NCBI GenBank assembly: GCA_964636985.1
Contig: CAZWSX010000020.1
Coordinates: 1 to 64,000, forward strand
DNA length: 64,000 bases
Direction of reading: 5' to 3'
DNA from: CAZWSX01 sp964636985
GTDB taxonomy: Bacteria; Planctomycetota; Planctomycetia; Pirellulales; Pirellulaceae
Shown here: positions 43,060 to 51,731 of the stretch, in pieces
Layout of the letters: each line of letters begins with the position of its first letter
Numbering within the stretch: position 1 is the stretch's first letter
Translations under genes and position numbers: made by a program
Notes under the pieces: model-generated
Databases searched by the model: none
What the model saw: only the letters and a program-made list of their open reading frames with translations
Told to the model about the DNA's origin: nothing

Positions 43060-43083
43060 GTTCGTAGCAAGGAGTGCGTTCTC

Positions 43084-46000
43084 ATGGCGAGTGTGGGTAC
43101 AAGGCGAAATATGAGCCGGTCAAATCGCAAAGGCGCAAACGGGCTGCGAGTTGATCCTCTGTTTTGCCCAGTCGATATCGATAGTCCATTCGACACGGTC
43201 GAGTGGGAACTGAGAAGCGCCGCGATCAAGGATGAGAGCGGAAAGGTGATGTTCGAGCAGAAGGATGCCGAAATCCCCGCTTCGTGGAGCCAACTGGCCA
43301 CGAACGTGGTCGTCAGCAAGTACTTCTACGGTGAGAATGGCAGCGCTGAACGCGAAAAGAGCGTTCGCCAATTGATCCATCGTGTCACGCGAACGCTGGC
43401 CGACTGGGGGATGGCCGATGGCTACTTCGCCAGCGAAGAAGACGGCGAGAATTTCTATCGTGAACTAACCTGGCTCTGCCTGCACCAACACGGTGCTTTC
43501 AACTCGCCCGTCTGGTTCAACGTTGGTCTTTTTCACCAGTACAAAGTAAGCGGTGCCAAGTGCAACTGGCGTTGGGATAACGAAACCCGCACCGTCACGC
43601 AGCCCGAGAACCCCTACGAGTATCCGCAAGGCTCGGCGTGCTTCATCCAGTCGGTCGAAGACAACATGGAAGACATCATGGCTCTCGCCACCAGCGAAGC
43701 CATGCTGTTCAAGTTCGGTTCGGGCACCGGGACCGACTTGTCGACCATCCGCTCGCAACGCGAACGGCTCTCGGGTGGCGGACGTCCGTCAGGCCCGCTG
43801 TCGTTCATGCGGGTGTACGACCAAATCGCTGCCGTGGTGAAGTCGGGCGGAAAGACCCGCCGCGCAGCCAAGATGCAGTCGCTCAAAATTTGGCATCCGG
43901 ACATCCTCGAGTTCATCGAGTGCAAGTGGAAGGAAGAAAAGAAAGCCCACGTTTTGATTGAGAAGGGGGGCTACGAGTCCAACTTCAACGGTGAAGCGTA
44001 TAGCTCGATTCTCTTCCAAAACGCCAACCTGTCGGTTCGCGTGACCGACGAGTTCATGGAAGCGGTGCAACGCGGCGAAAAGTGGACCACCCACTGGATC
44101 ACCGATTCGACGCACGAAGGCCCCACCTACGATGCCAAGCAACTTCTCGGCCGGATGGCTGAGTGTGCATGGCACTGCGGTGACCCTGGCATTCAATACG
44201 ACTCGACGATCAATGATTGGCACACCTGCCCCAACTCGGGGCGGATCAACGCCAGCAATCCGTGCTCGGAGTACATGTTCCTCGACGACACGGCCTGCAA
44301 CCTGGCCAGCGTGAACTTGATGAAGTTCCGCAAGCCTGACGGAGCGCTCGATGTCGATCGCTTCAAGACTGCTTGCCGCATGTTCTTCATCGCTCAGGAA
44401 ATCCTGGTTGACCACGCCAGCTATCCAACGGCCGATATCGCCCGCAATAGCCACATGTTCCGGCCGCTCGGCTTGGGTTACTCGAACCTCGGCAGCTTGC
44501 TGATGTCGAATGGCCTGCCTTACGATTCGGACTCAGGCTACGGCATGTGCGGCGCCATTACGGCGTTGATGCACGGCACGGCCAACGAAACGAGCGCCGA
44601 AATGGCGGCTGCCGTTGGTACGTTCGACGGGTACGAAGAGAACACTCAGCCCTTCATGCGGGTCATGCAAATGCACCGCGACGCGGTCGAGAAGATCAAT
44701 CGCGCGTGTCCCAAGTACCTGGTCGAAGCCGCCCGCAACACGTGGGACAACGTGCTTGGTCTCGGTCGCGAGAATGGCTTCCGTAACGCGCAAGCGACGG
44801 TGCTGGCACCGACCGGAACGATCAGCTTCATGATGGACTGCGATACCACGGGGATCGAGCCCGATATCGCCCTGGTGAAGTACAAGCAACTCGCCGGCGG
44901 CGGGATGCTGAAGATCGTCAACCAAACAGTTCCGCTCGCGCTCAAGCGATTGGGCTACGACGAGAATCAAGTCGAGACGATTCTCAAGTACGTCAACGAA
45001 AGCGACACCATCGAAGGCGCACCGGGACTGAAGGACGAACACCTCGCCGTGTTCGATTGTGCCTTCAAGCCAGCCAATGGGATTCGCAGCATCGCCTGGC
45101 AATCGCACGTCAAGATGATGGCGGCTGCTCAGCCGTTCCTGTCGGGTGCCATCAGTAAGACGGTCAACATGCCGACTGATGTCACGCCGCAAGACATCGC
45201 GGACTGCTACTTCTGGGGATGGCAAATCGGCCTCAAGGCCCTGGCCATCTACCGCGACGGCTCGAAGCAGAGTCAGCCGTTGAACACGAAATCGGAAGGA
45301 CAAAAGTCCGCCGAGAAGGACGAAAAGGTGGGCCGCGCTCGCCGCGAGCGATTGCCCGACACGCGGCAGTCGATCACCCACAAGTTCAACGTGGGCGGCC
45401 ACGAGGGCTACATTAACGTTGGCCTCTTCCCAGATGGTCGACCAGGCGAACTGTTCATCACGATGGCCAAGGAAGGTTCGACCATCGGCGGTTTGATGGA
45501 CGCCTTCGGCACGGCCATCTCGATGAGCCTCCAGTATGGCGTTCCGCTGGAGGCGCTGGTGAACAAGTTCTCGCACACGCGTTTCGAGCCAATGGGGATG
45601 ACGACCAATCCGGATATCCGGATCGCCAAGAGCGTGGTCGACTACATATTCCGTTGGATGGGAGTCACCTTCTTGCCCGGCTTCCGGGAAGCGAGTGTGG
45701 GCCAACTGCCCGGGCAAAAGGGTGCTGAGCAACATGGGGAGGACGACGACTCCTCCGACGAAACGCCCGTCGCCACGAAGGCTGACGGGCGGATCGCTGG
45801 CCAAGGAGCGGTCGCCCCTGTAGCGAACAAGCCGTCGACCAACGGAAGCGGTTCGCATGCAGCAAAGCCTTCCGGGCTGAATGGCAGCCACGGAGCTTCG
45901 GCAAAGAGTTCCACCAATGGGACTTCAACCAACGGAACGGCAAACGGAGCAAAGCGATTTGACGTGAAGCATGTCGATATGGACTCGCTGGAGCGAGCCG

Positions 46001-46152
46001 GTGTCGCCATGAAGTCGGGAAGTGCCCGAAGCGATCAATTCGCCAAGTTCCAACTCGATGCCCCCAGTTGCGATAACTGCGGCAGCATCACGGTCCGCAA
46101 CGGAAACTGCTATCTGTGCCACAACTGTGGCAACAGCATGGGCTGCTCTTAG
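43084..46152 (+). CDS. nrdJ: Adenosylcobalamin-dependent ribonucleotide reductase (class II)
   Basis: A 1022-residue protein reducing ribonucleotides to deoxyribonucleotides with coenzyme B12. Class II motifs: FNSPVWFNVG, SGTGTDLSTIRS, NPCSEYMFLDDTACNLASVN (active-site Asn-Cys-Glu), LAPTGTISFMMDCDTTGIEP. A TSCPD domain (GGHEGYINVGLFPDGRPGEL) is followed by a Ser/Asn/Gly/Thr linker of about 60 residues and a C-terminal CDNC...CYLCHNC...GCS Cys cluster for redox regeneration and zinc. ATG 43084 follows AAGGAG by 9 bases. Oxygen-independent, B12-dependent dNTP supply. Expression is probably governed by the leader. Confidence 0.95.
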   Translation: MASVGTRRNMSRSNRKGANGLRVDPLFCPVDIDSPFDTVEWELRSAAIKDESGKVMFEQKDAEIPASWSQLATNVVVSKYFYGENGSAEREKSVRQLIHRVTRTLADWGMADGYFASEEDGENFYRELTWLCLHQHGAFNSPVWFNVGLFHQYKVSGAKCNWRWDNETRTVTQPENPYEYPQGSACFIQSVEDNMEDIMALATSEAMLFKFGSGTGTDLSTIRSQRERLSGGGRPSGPLSFMRVYDQIAAVVKSGGKTRRAAKMQSLKIWHPDILEFIECKWKEEKKAHVLIEKGGYESNFNGEAYSSILFQNANLSVRVTDEFMEAVQRGEKWTTHWITDSTHEGPTYDAKQLLGRMAECAWHCGDPGIQYDSTINDWHTCPNSGRINASNPCSEYMFLDDTACNLASVNLMKFRKPDGALDVDRFKTACRMFFIAQEILVDHASYPTADIARNSHMFRPLGLGYSNLGSLLMSNGLPYDSDSGYGMCGAITALMHGTANETSAEMAAAVGTFDGYEENTQPFMRVMQMHRDAVEKINRACPKYLVEAARNTWDNVLGLGRENGFRNAQATVLAPTGTISFMMDCDTTGIEPDIALVKYKQLAGGGMLKIVNQTVPLALKRLGYDENQVETILKYVNESDTIEGAPGLKDEHLAVFDCAFKPANGIRSIAWQSHVKMMAAAQPFLSGAISKTVNMPTDVTPQDIADCYFWGWQIGLKALAIYRDGSKQSQPLNTKSEGQKSAEKDEKVGRARRERLPDTRQSITHKFNVGGHEGYINVGLFPDGRPGELFITMAKEGSTIGGLMDAFGTAISMSLQYGVPLEALVNKFSHTRFEPMGMTTNPDIRIAKSVVDYIFRWMGVTFLPGFREASVGQLPGQKGAEQHGEDDDSSDETPVATKADGRIAGQGAVAPVANKPSTNGSGSHAAKPSGLNGSHGASAKSSTNGTSTNGTANGAKRFDVKHVDMDSLERAGVAMKSGSARSDQFAKFQLDAPSCDNCGSITVRNGNCYLCHNCGNSMGCS

Positions 46153-46561
46153 TAGCCCGTAAAAGCCTTATTCCTACTCGCGCGGCGCGCGAGTTCGACT
46201 TGGCTTGGATGCGCACGGAATCACGGACGTACGCCAGCCGGCGGAGGGCACCTGCTCTTCGCCGGTTTTTTTGTCGGCTAGTGGCACTTTAGTTGGGGCA
46301 GCGGCGTCGTGATGCCTTTTGGCAACCTGTGTTGCGTTCTGTCCACGAAGTGTGGTGAATAGTGGCGCCTAGGCGGCAACAATTCGCAATTCGGTTTGGA
46401 CCGGCTACCCATGGAGCTGACGCGCGAGGCGCCGGCTGCACCCTCTCTTGTAACGTCAGTCCACGCAATGCTTTAGGTGCGGGTCATTGCCGCAATAGCT
46501 CGTACTGCTCTAGGATAAACGTTGGTTCGATTACAACGTTTCTAACGAGTTTGAGGCCCCC
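46153..46561. other. Intergenic region nrdJ-surE
   Basis: About 410 bases. The first part holds the nrdJ terminator (46238-46272). The remainder shows no gene, tRNA or repeat that I can support. TGGCAC-TTTAG-TTGG near 46277 resembles a -24/-12 promoter but lacks the key GC. Confidence 0.5.
46238..46272 (+). terminator. Intrinsic terminator after nrdJ
   Basis: Stem CCGGCG (46238-46243) with CGCCGG (46260-46265), extended by an inner GAG/CTC pairing, followed by TTTTTTT (46266-46272). Confidence 0.75.
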
Positions 46562-47368
46562 TTGTTGATCTTGTTAACCAACGATGATGGGGTCTACGCC
46601 CCCGGCATCGCCGCGCTGGAACGTGAGTTGCAAAAACTGGGTGACGTGGTCTTAGTCGCTCCCGCAACCGAGCAGTCGGGCGTGGGGCACTCGATCACGT
46701 TTTTGAGCCCGCTTGTTTGCAAAGAAGTGTTCGATGGCGAACGGCGGCGCGGTTGGGCAGTCGAAGGTTCGCCTGCCGACTGTGTGAAGCTTGGGATTTT
46801 CGAATTCTGCTCGCGGCGTCCTGATTTAGTCGTGAGCGGAATCAATGGAGGCCTCAATGCCGGGATCAATGTCCTCTATTCGGGGACTGTCGCGGCTGCG
46901 ATCGAAGGCGCCTTTTTCGGCATTCCCAGCGTTGCAGTTTCCCTCGAGTACGACGAGCACGCCAGGTTCACCGAAGCAGCCGGCTTAGCTCGCCAACTTT
47001 TGGAACAGATCATCGAACAACAAAAACATGCCGCACGGCGAAATCCAACCGAGTCCTCCAAGACCCACCTGTACAACATCAACATGCCCACGAAGGCGTT
47101 AGCGGGGTTGCCTGAGGTGCGACCGCTCGGCGTAAAACTCGTTCCCATGGGCGTGGAGCGATATGGCGAGCATTACATCAAACGGACTGACCCCCGCGGG
47201 CGCACTTATTACTGGGCAACGAACGAACCGCCTCCCAAGGCAACCGATCACGAGACTGACTTGTCGGCGCTAGCGAAGGGCTTTATCACGGTAACCCCCC
47301 TCCAGTTCGACATGACACGGCACGACAAACTAGTGGCCATGAACGACTGGGAATTAAGGCTGAACTAA
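46562..47368 (+). CDS. surE: 5'/3'-nucleotidase SurE
   Basis: A 268-residue protein, a survival-protein phosphatase for nucleoside monophosphates. It starts MLILLTNDDGVYAPGIAALE with the metal-binding Asp8-Asp9 and Asn7. It has SGVGHSITF and VVSGINGGLNAGINVLYSGT with the conserved Asn. TTG 46562 gives exactly the family start, with GAGG 5 bases upstream. The next gene starts 54 bases after its stop. Confidence 0.92.
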   Translation: MLILLTNDDGVYAPGIAALERELQKLGDVVLVAPATEQSGVGHSITFLSPLVCKEVFDGERRRGWAVEGSPADCVKLGIFEFCSRRPDLVVSGINGGLNAGINVLYSGTVAAAIEGAFFGIPSVAVSLEYDEHARFTEAAGLARQLLEQIIEQQKHAARRNPTESSKTHLYNINMPTKALAGLPEVRPLGVKLVPMGVERYGEHYIKRTDPRGRTYYWATNEPPPKATDHETDLSALAKGFITVTPLQFDMTRHDKLVAMNDWELRLN

Positions 47369-47422
47369 CTGGCAGGGTCGCCGCAACGATTGGAAATCTC
47401 CTTGCTTTACGGAAATGAAACC

Positions 47423-47893
47423 ATGAACGGATCCTGCAAATTAGTTTGGGTTGGAATCGTTTGTTCGGCGATTGGCCTGCCGGGCTGCTTACCTCCTGAA
47501 CCGGTGGCGAAGAACCCGCCCGCACAGCAACCAGCTGCCCCCGCGGGGCCCGTAGAAATGGAGACGGTCAAAGCGGAGGCTGGCGTTGGCCAAAAGGGGC
47601 GAAGCCTCGACGAATACAAAGGCAAGCCCGAGGCGATTATCGCGCAGCCCGCCATCACCTACTTCACGGTGAAAGAGAGAATCCCGTTCGAGATCCAGAT
47701 TCCGCACGCGATGGGCATTTTCCAGGCAACCGAAGGCCGCTTTCCCAAGGACCACGACGAGTTCATGGAACGAATCGTCAAAGAGAACAACATTCAATTA
47801 CCGGTTTTGCCAAAAGGGCATGAATACAAATACGATCCCGAATCCCACGACCTAATGGTCGTTCGGCCCAAGGCGACAACGCCGCAACAGTAA
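47423..47893 (+). CDS. Probable lipoprotein of unknown function
   Basis: A 156-residue protein with a lipoprotein-like signal ending AIGLPGC (Cys near residue 21), a Pro/Ala linker and a C-terminal domain with FPKDHDEFMERIVKENNIQL and LPKGHEYKYDPESHDLMVVR. The RFPKDHDEFM...YDP pattern is like type II secretion pseudopilin-like helpers seen in planctomycetes, but that is uncertain. It is 54 bases after surE. Confidence 0.6.
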   Translation: MNGSCKLVWVGIVCSAIGLPGCLPPEPVAKNPPAQQPAAPAGPVEMETVKAEAGVGQKGRSLDEYKGKPEAIIAQPAITYFTVKERIPFEIQIPHAMGIFQATEGRFPKDHDEFMERIVKENNIQLPVLPKGHEYKYDPESHDLMVVRPKATTPQQ

Positions 47894-47954
47894 GAGGACT
47901 TAGCACGGAGGCCTTTTCGATTCCCTTTTCGGGTTTTTCTCACAGGTCTCCACA

Positions 47955-48614
47955 ATGCTTCGCAACTTGTTGTTTTTTGTCGTTGCATTAACGTCCACGT
48001 CGTACGCTTTTGGCGACGACTGGCTCACATGGCGTTCGGCCTATACCCACGACCCGAGCACGAACCAGCGTGTGGCTCAGTTCTCGCGAGTCGGTCCCGT
48101 ATACGTCTACGGTCCGCCCAACTACGTGAAGAGCGGTTACCGCAACATCCGTAGTTCGATCCAAGTGGGCGGCAGTGCTGACAACCTGCACATCGTCGAA
48201 GAGTGGGGCAATCCAGTGGTTCCCTACGAACAATGGCGATTTAACACTCGCCCTTACGGCGCGGCACCCTACCAGGCATGGGGACCTCCTTTCGCAGGTG
48301 CGGCCCCGCAATCGATCGGGCCGGTATTTGGCTACGGGTATGGGGGTTATGGAAATGGCGGATACGGACCTGGCGGTGGCCAAATGGGACCTGGACAGAT
48401 TCCTAACGGCGGGGGCTTCAATGGCGGGTCGTTCGGTTACCCGCCGGTCTATGGTCCGGGAAGCGGAAACAGCTATCCCTACTACGACCCGAGCGGCCCG
48501 CGCCAATGGACCGATGGCTACTACCCGAGTTACGACCTGCATGATCGGACCGACTATAACCGGCCGTATCTCCCTGGCGGGGGCTTTCTCGATGGGCCGT
48601 TTGGTCGACCTTAG
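47955..48614 (+). CDS. Secreted Gly/Tyr/Pro-rich protein
   Basis: A 219-residue protein. The signal peptide (LLFFVVALTSTSYAFG) is followed by about 100 residues of mixed sequence (THDPSTNQRVAQFSRVGPVY), then a Gly-Tyr-Pro-rich low-complexity half with repeated GYG, GGYG and GPG. Such composition suits a surface or matrix protein. No known domain was recognised. It ends before a gene-free stretch. Confidence 0.65.
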   Translation: MLRNLLFFVVALTSTSYAFGDDWLTWRSAYTHDPSTNQRVAQFSRVGPVYVYGPPNYVKSGYRNIRSSIQVGGSADNLHIVEEWGNPVVPYEQWRFNTRPYGAAPYQAWGPPFAGAAPQSIGPVFGYGYGGYGNGGYGPGGGQMGPGQIPNGGGFNGGSFGYPPVYGPGSGNSYPYYDPSGPRQWTDGYYPSYDLHDRTDYNRPYLPGGGFLDGPFGRP

Positions 48615-49016
48615 ACGCTTCCTCGATGAAGCGCGCGGTCGTTAAGAATGGCGCTATGAATCCAAGCTCTGTGACATCGTGGCACAGTCCGTCCGATGGC
48701 GAATGCCCGTAATTATTACGTTCGCAAATTGGAATCCCGCAAATTCCTTGCTGCGATTTCGAACTGTAACGAGAATTGGTAATTCTTGATGAATAGGTAA
48801 ACAAGTCTTGTCGTTACAGTCGTCACACCTGTTAACTTGCATCGACTGTACCGAGAAAACGATCGCCGCGACCAAGAATAAGTACTTGAAATTCCCACCC
48901 CAACTATAGTGAAACTCAACTCTCAGATTCGCGAAGGTGCGTCTTCGTTTCGGACGCGACGTTGAAATCGAGATGTGTGAGCGATCTTCCTTTTCGCTTC
49001 CTGGAGCCCTGGGCAC
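48615..49016. other. Gene-free AT-richer region upstream of LEPR-XLL gene
   Basis: About 400 bases with lower GC than its surroundings and no supportable gene. A small palindrome AGAATT-GGT-AATTCT is at 48772-48786. It likely holds the promoter of the next gene, but I see no clear -35/-10 pair. Confidence 0.5.
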
Positions 49017-51647
49017 ATGCGTTTCCTCTCATCCTTTTTTGGCAGCCGTTCGGCAGGTAAAGCGTCTTCGCAGAAGGCAAAGTCGAAACGCGGCAAGCAA
49101 CTTCGGAAGCGATCGTTGTTTCTAGAATCGCTCGAAGGCCGCCAGATGATGGCCGTCGACATTGTCTTCAACTACGACCTGGACAGCCCGAATGGCATGT
49201 TCAGTTCAACCACGGCCAGCGGATTGCAAGCCCGCCAGATCCTTGAAATCGCGGCCAACACCATCGAGGCCCGGCTGAATGAGCAGCTGGCGGCGATCGA
49301 GCCAAGCGGCGCAAACAGCTGGATCGCGTCGTTCCAGAATCCGCTCTCCAGCCAGGTTCAACAGGTCAACAACCTGAGCATCGGGCAAAATCAGATCATG
49401 ATCGTCGTCCTGAGCGGGACGGAGGTCGCCAATCAAGATGTGGTCAACGGGAGCACCGGCACTGCACTCGCGCAGCCTGGTAGCTCTCAGGCCTTCGCCA
49501 ATCTGGTTGAGACGCGCGGCAAAACCGATGGCTCAATCGGTATCTGGGGTGGCGGTCTCGCTTTCGATAGCGATGCCAACTGGAATATGAGTTTGGATCT
49601 CTCGCAACTGGATGGTGACGAGTACGACCTGCTTACCAATGCTTTCCGCGGCATTTTCCAAACGCTCGGATTTAACGCGCAGAACGACAATTTCACCCGT
49701 TGGGTCGATCCTTCGACGTTCAACTTCTACGGCGCACTCACGATGCAGGCGCTGGGGAATACCATTCCCACCGTTGCTCCGAGTATCAACAACCCGTTTG
49801 GCGCAACGGCTCCTACGGAGTTCGATGGCTTCTGGTCGTCTAGCGTGCGTTACAAGTTCAGCTCCGCTTTCAACAACGACCTGACGCTGATGTCGGCTCC
49901 GTTCACCCTGGCTCAGGACCCCAACAATCCTGGGCAGTACTTGATCGACCCCAACACCGGGGACTTCGTTTACGAAGTAGATGCTAACGGAGATCCGGTC
50001 AACGCCTTCCTAGGAAATCGCGTTCTGCCGACCTCGATCGACTATGCGGGCCTCGGCGATATCGGTTGGAACCTGTCCACCTGGCCATCTGGTGTGGGCG
50101 ACACCACCACCACGGCCTACCAACTTAACATTCCCGGTACGTTGCAGGCCTCAAAAACGAACGGCATAAATGGGTCGGGCGACCTGTTCGGCTTCAATTT
50201 TTCGACGGGGCTGTTTAAATTCGAACGGCCGATCGACGTCGAGTTCTTCCGCGTCAATGTTGACTTGGCGAGCTCGGGTGGCCAACCACAGCTCCTGTCG
50301 ATGCAACTCAAGCCGTCGCTGCAATATCCTGGTTTGACGGCCTCATTCCGCCTTTTCAAATACGACACCACGACCAATACCGTTGAACCCGTCGTCGGGC
50401 TGAACGGTGAGCAAGTGCAAGTCGGTACAAGTTTCTCGTTCCAATTCACCGAGTCGGGGATCTATTTTGTAGGCATCTCTCGCGCGCAGAATATTTACTA
50501 CGACGCGTCCGATTTTGATGCCGTCGATCCGACCAACCCTGCGCCGTTTAGCCGGGCTCTGGCCGTTCCACCCGCGACTGGCTTGTATAGCCTGACCGGA
50601 TTCTTCGGCGCGGCGCACAATTACGTTCCGCTTGCTGAAAACATTATTGGCAACGTCGTTGCCACGACGCCTCCCGGTGGCCGCATCCTGACGTTCGGTC
50701 TGACGGGTGCCGGACAAGTGTTGGCAACTCGCCAACCGGCCGCCAACGACACCGGATTTTTCTGGACAAACCTGACGATTCCGGGCTTGGTCGCCAAGAG
50801 CTTCGACGCCGAAGTCTCCAACACCAGCCGCTTGGCCATCGCCTCGATCAGCACGCAGAATAAGTTGGAAATCCGCGTTTGGGCGAATTCCGGCTCACTG
50901 ACCTTCCGATTGCCTGTCACCTTAAATGTTTCTCCTTCGATTTTAGTTGGTGCTCGGAACGTTAACGTAACGACCCTCGCCGACGGCCGGTTCCAGGTCT
51001 ATTTTGTCGGGCCGAACAACACGCTGTACACCGTGACAGAACTAGGAATTAACGGCGCTTGGGGGGCCGCTGTCGCGGTCGCTCAAGGCGTTCGCACCTA
51101 CGATGTTTTCCGCAACACCAACGGAATCATCGATGTCTTCTATCTGAACACGTCCACTGGCGCGCTGTTTACTCGCCGCTCCACAAATACAAATGGGAAC
51201 GTATTCGGCGCGAATGTGGCTTTAGGCGGTGCGGGATCGCAGGTCCTCGCAACCATGGGCAAAAACGGCCAGATGAATCTGGCGTTGCTCGACGCAGCCG
51301 GCAACCTGACCGTTCGCACGCGGCCCAGCTTCGGCGCCTCGTATACCGGTGCGGTGCGAATGAACGTAGTGCCTATCGCTCAAATTAGCGCCGGCATGAA
51401 TGCGAATGGATTCGTGACCATTTTCGCGACCGGCAAGGACGGGAATGTCTACGCCATCCGCCAACAGACCGCGACTTGGTCGTCGGTCACCGTGGACAAC
51501 CTGCAAGGTGCTTCACAAACCGGCGGCATCAAGTCGACGGCCGTTACCCGGAACCTCGACGGTCGATTGCAGTTCTTCGCAGTCGATGCTGGCAAATCGC
51601 TGACGAGTCGTTTCCAAGGCACGCCGAATAGCCGGTTCTATTCGTAA
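49017..51647 (+). CDS. LEPR-XLL exported protein with an inactive matrixin-like domain and C-terminal propeller-like repeats
   Basis: An 876-residue protein. Its basic N-terminus ends in RSLFLESLEGRQMMA (residues 33-46), a LEPR-XLL sorting motif of planctomycete exported proteins. Residues 48-355 follow the outline of matrixin-like metalloprotease domains (LLTNAFRGIFQTLGF, FWSSS, LTLMSAP, SIDYAGLGDIGW), but the HExxHxxG zinc site is replaced by RGIFQTLGF (residues 211-219). A PPC-like segment (about 390-520) and repeats with VDFQVYF/NNTLYTVTE-type beta motifs (about 530-870) follow, resembling tectonin or lectin propellers. Loss of the zinc ligands suggests a binding or structural role. Confidence 0.7.
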   Translation: MRFLSSFFGSRSAGKASSQKAKSKRGKQLRKRSLFLESLEGRQMMAVDIVFNYDLDSPNGMFSSTTASGLQARQILEIAANTIEARLNEQLAAIEPSGANSWIASFQNPLSSQVQQVNNLSIGQNQIMIVVLSGTEVANQDVVNGSTGTALAQPGSSQAFANLVETRGKTDGSIGIWGGGLAFDSDANWNMSLDLSQLDGDEYDLLTNAFRGIFQTLGFNAQNDNFTRWVDPSTFNFYGALTMQALGNTIPTVAPSINNPFGATAPTEFDGFWSSSVRYKFSSAFNNDLTLMSAPFTLAQDPNNPGQYLIDPNTGDFVYEVDANGDPVNAFLGNRVLPTSIDYAGLGDIGWNLSTWPSGVGDTTTTAYQLNIPGTLQASKTNGINGSGDLFGFNFSTGLFKFERPIDVEFFRVNVDLASSGGQPQLLSMQLKPSLQYPGLTASFRLFKYDTTTNTVEPVVGLNGEQVQVGTSFSFQFTESGIYFVGISRAQNIYYDASDFDAVDPTNPAPFSRALAVPPATGLYSLTGFFGAAHNYVPLAENIIGNVVATTPPGGRILTFGLTGAGQVLATRQPAANDTGFFWTNLTIPGLVAKSFDAEVSNTSRLAIASISTQNKLEIRVWANSGSLTFRLPVTLNVSPSILVGARNVNVTTLADGRFQVYFVGPNNTLYTVTELGINGAWGAAVAVAQGVRTYDVFRNTNGIIDVFYLNTSTGALFTRRSTNTNGNVFGANVALGGAGSQVLATMGKNGQMNLALLDAAGNLTVRTRPSFGASYTGAVRMNVVPIAQISAGMNANGFVTIFATGKDGNVYAIRQQTATWSSVTVDNLQGASQTGGIKSTAVTRNLDGRLQFFAVDAGKSLTSRFQGTPNSRFYS

Positions 51648-51675
51648 GAGTAGCGGAACGTAAGATCGATTCTCC

Positions 51676-51710
51676 AAGCCCGCGAGCGGTTCAATCCCTC
51701 GCGGGCTTTT
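51676..51710. terminator. Bidirectional intrinsic terminator
   Basis: GCCCGCGAG (51678-51686) pairs with CTCGCGGGC (51698-51706); with flanking AA/TT it forms 11 bp and is followed by TTTT. It lies between convergent genes. Confidence 0.85.
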
Positions 51711-51731
51711 CGTTGTTGCAGCAAGTCGACC

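Larger units (their letters stand above)
42578..43083. other. 506-base region upstream of nrdJ, holding promoter and long leader
   Basis: No supportable gene is present. It contains two copies of a palindromic 24-mer, a promoter-like pair, two NrdR-like boxes, a strong hairpin, an intrinsic terminator and then the RBS of nrdJ. Each is listed separately. A weak 78-base in-frame extension of the nrdJ frame to 43006 overlaps the terminator and is not used. Confidence 0.7.

Noticed and set aside
42799..43060. Canonical cobalamin riboswitch in the nrdJ leader
   Set aside because: I could not find the B12 box or the GCCACTG core; only the terminator and hairpins are seen, so the leader is reported as a new candidate.
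44533..45891. 452-codon minus-strand open frame opposite nrdJ
   Set aside because: nrdJ is unmistakable on the + strand; the antisense product has no start context or domain.
46277..46292. A -24/-12 (sigma-54) promoter, TGGCAC-N5-TTGG
   Set aside because: The invariant GC of the -12 element is GG here, and surE lies 270 bases away.
48654..49016. 120-codon minus-strand frame upstream of the LEPR-XLL gene
   Set aside because: No domain, an unlikely composition and no RBS; it probably is a non-coding region.
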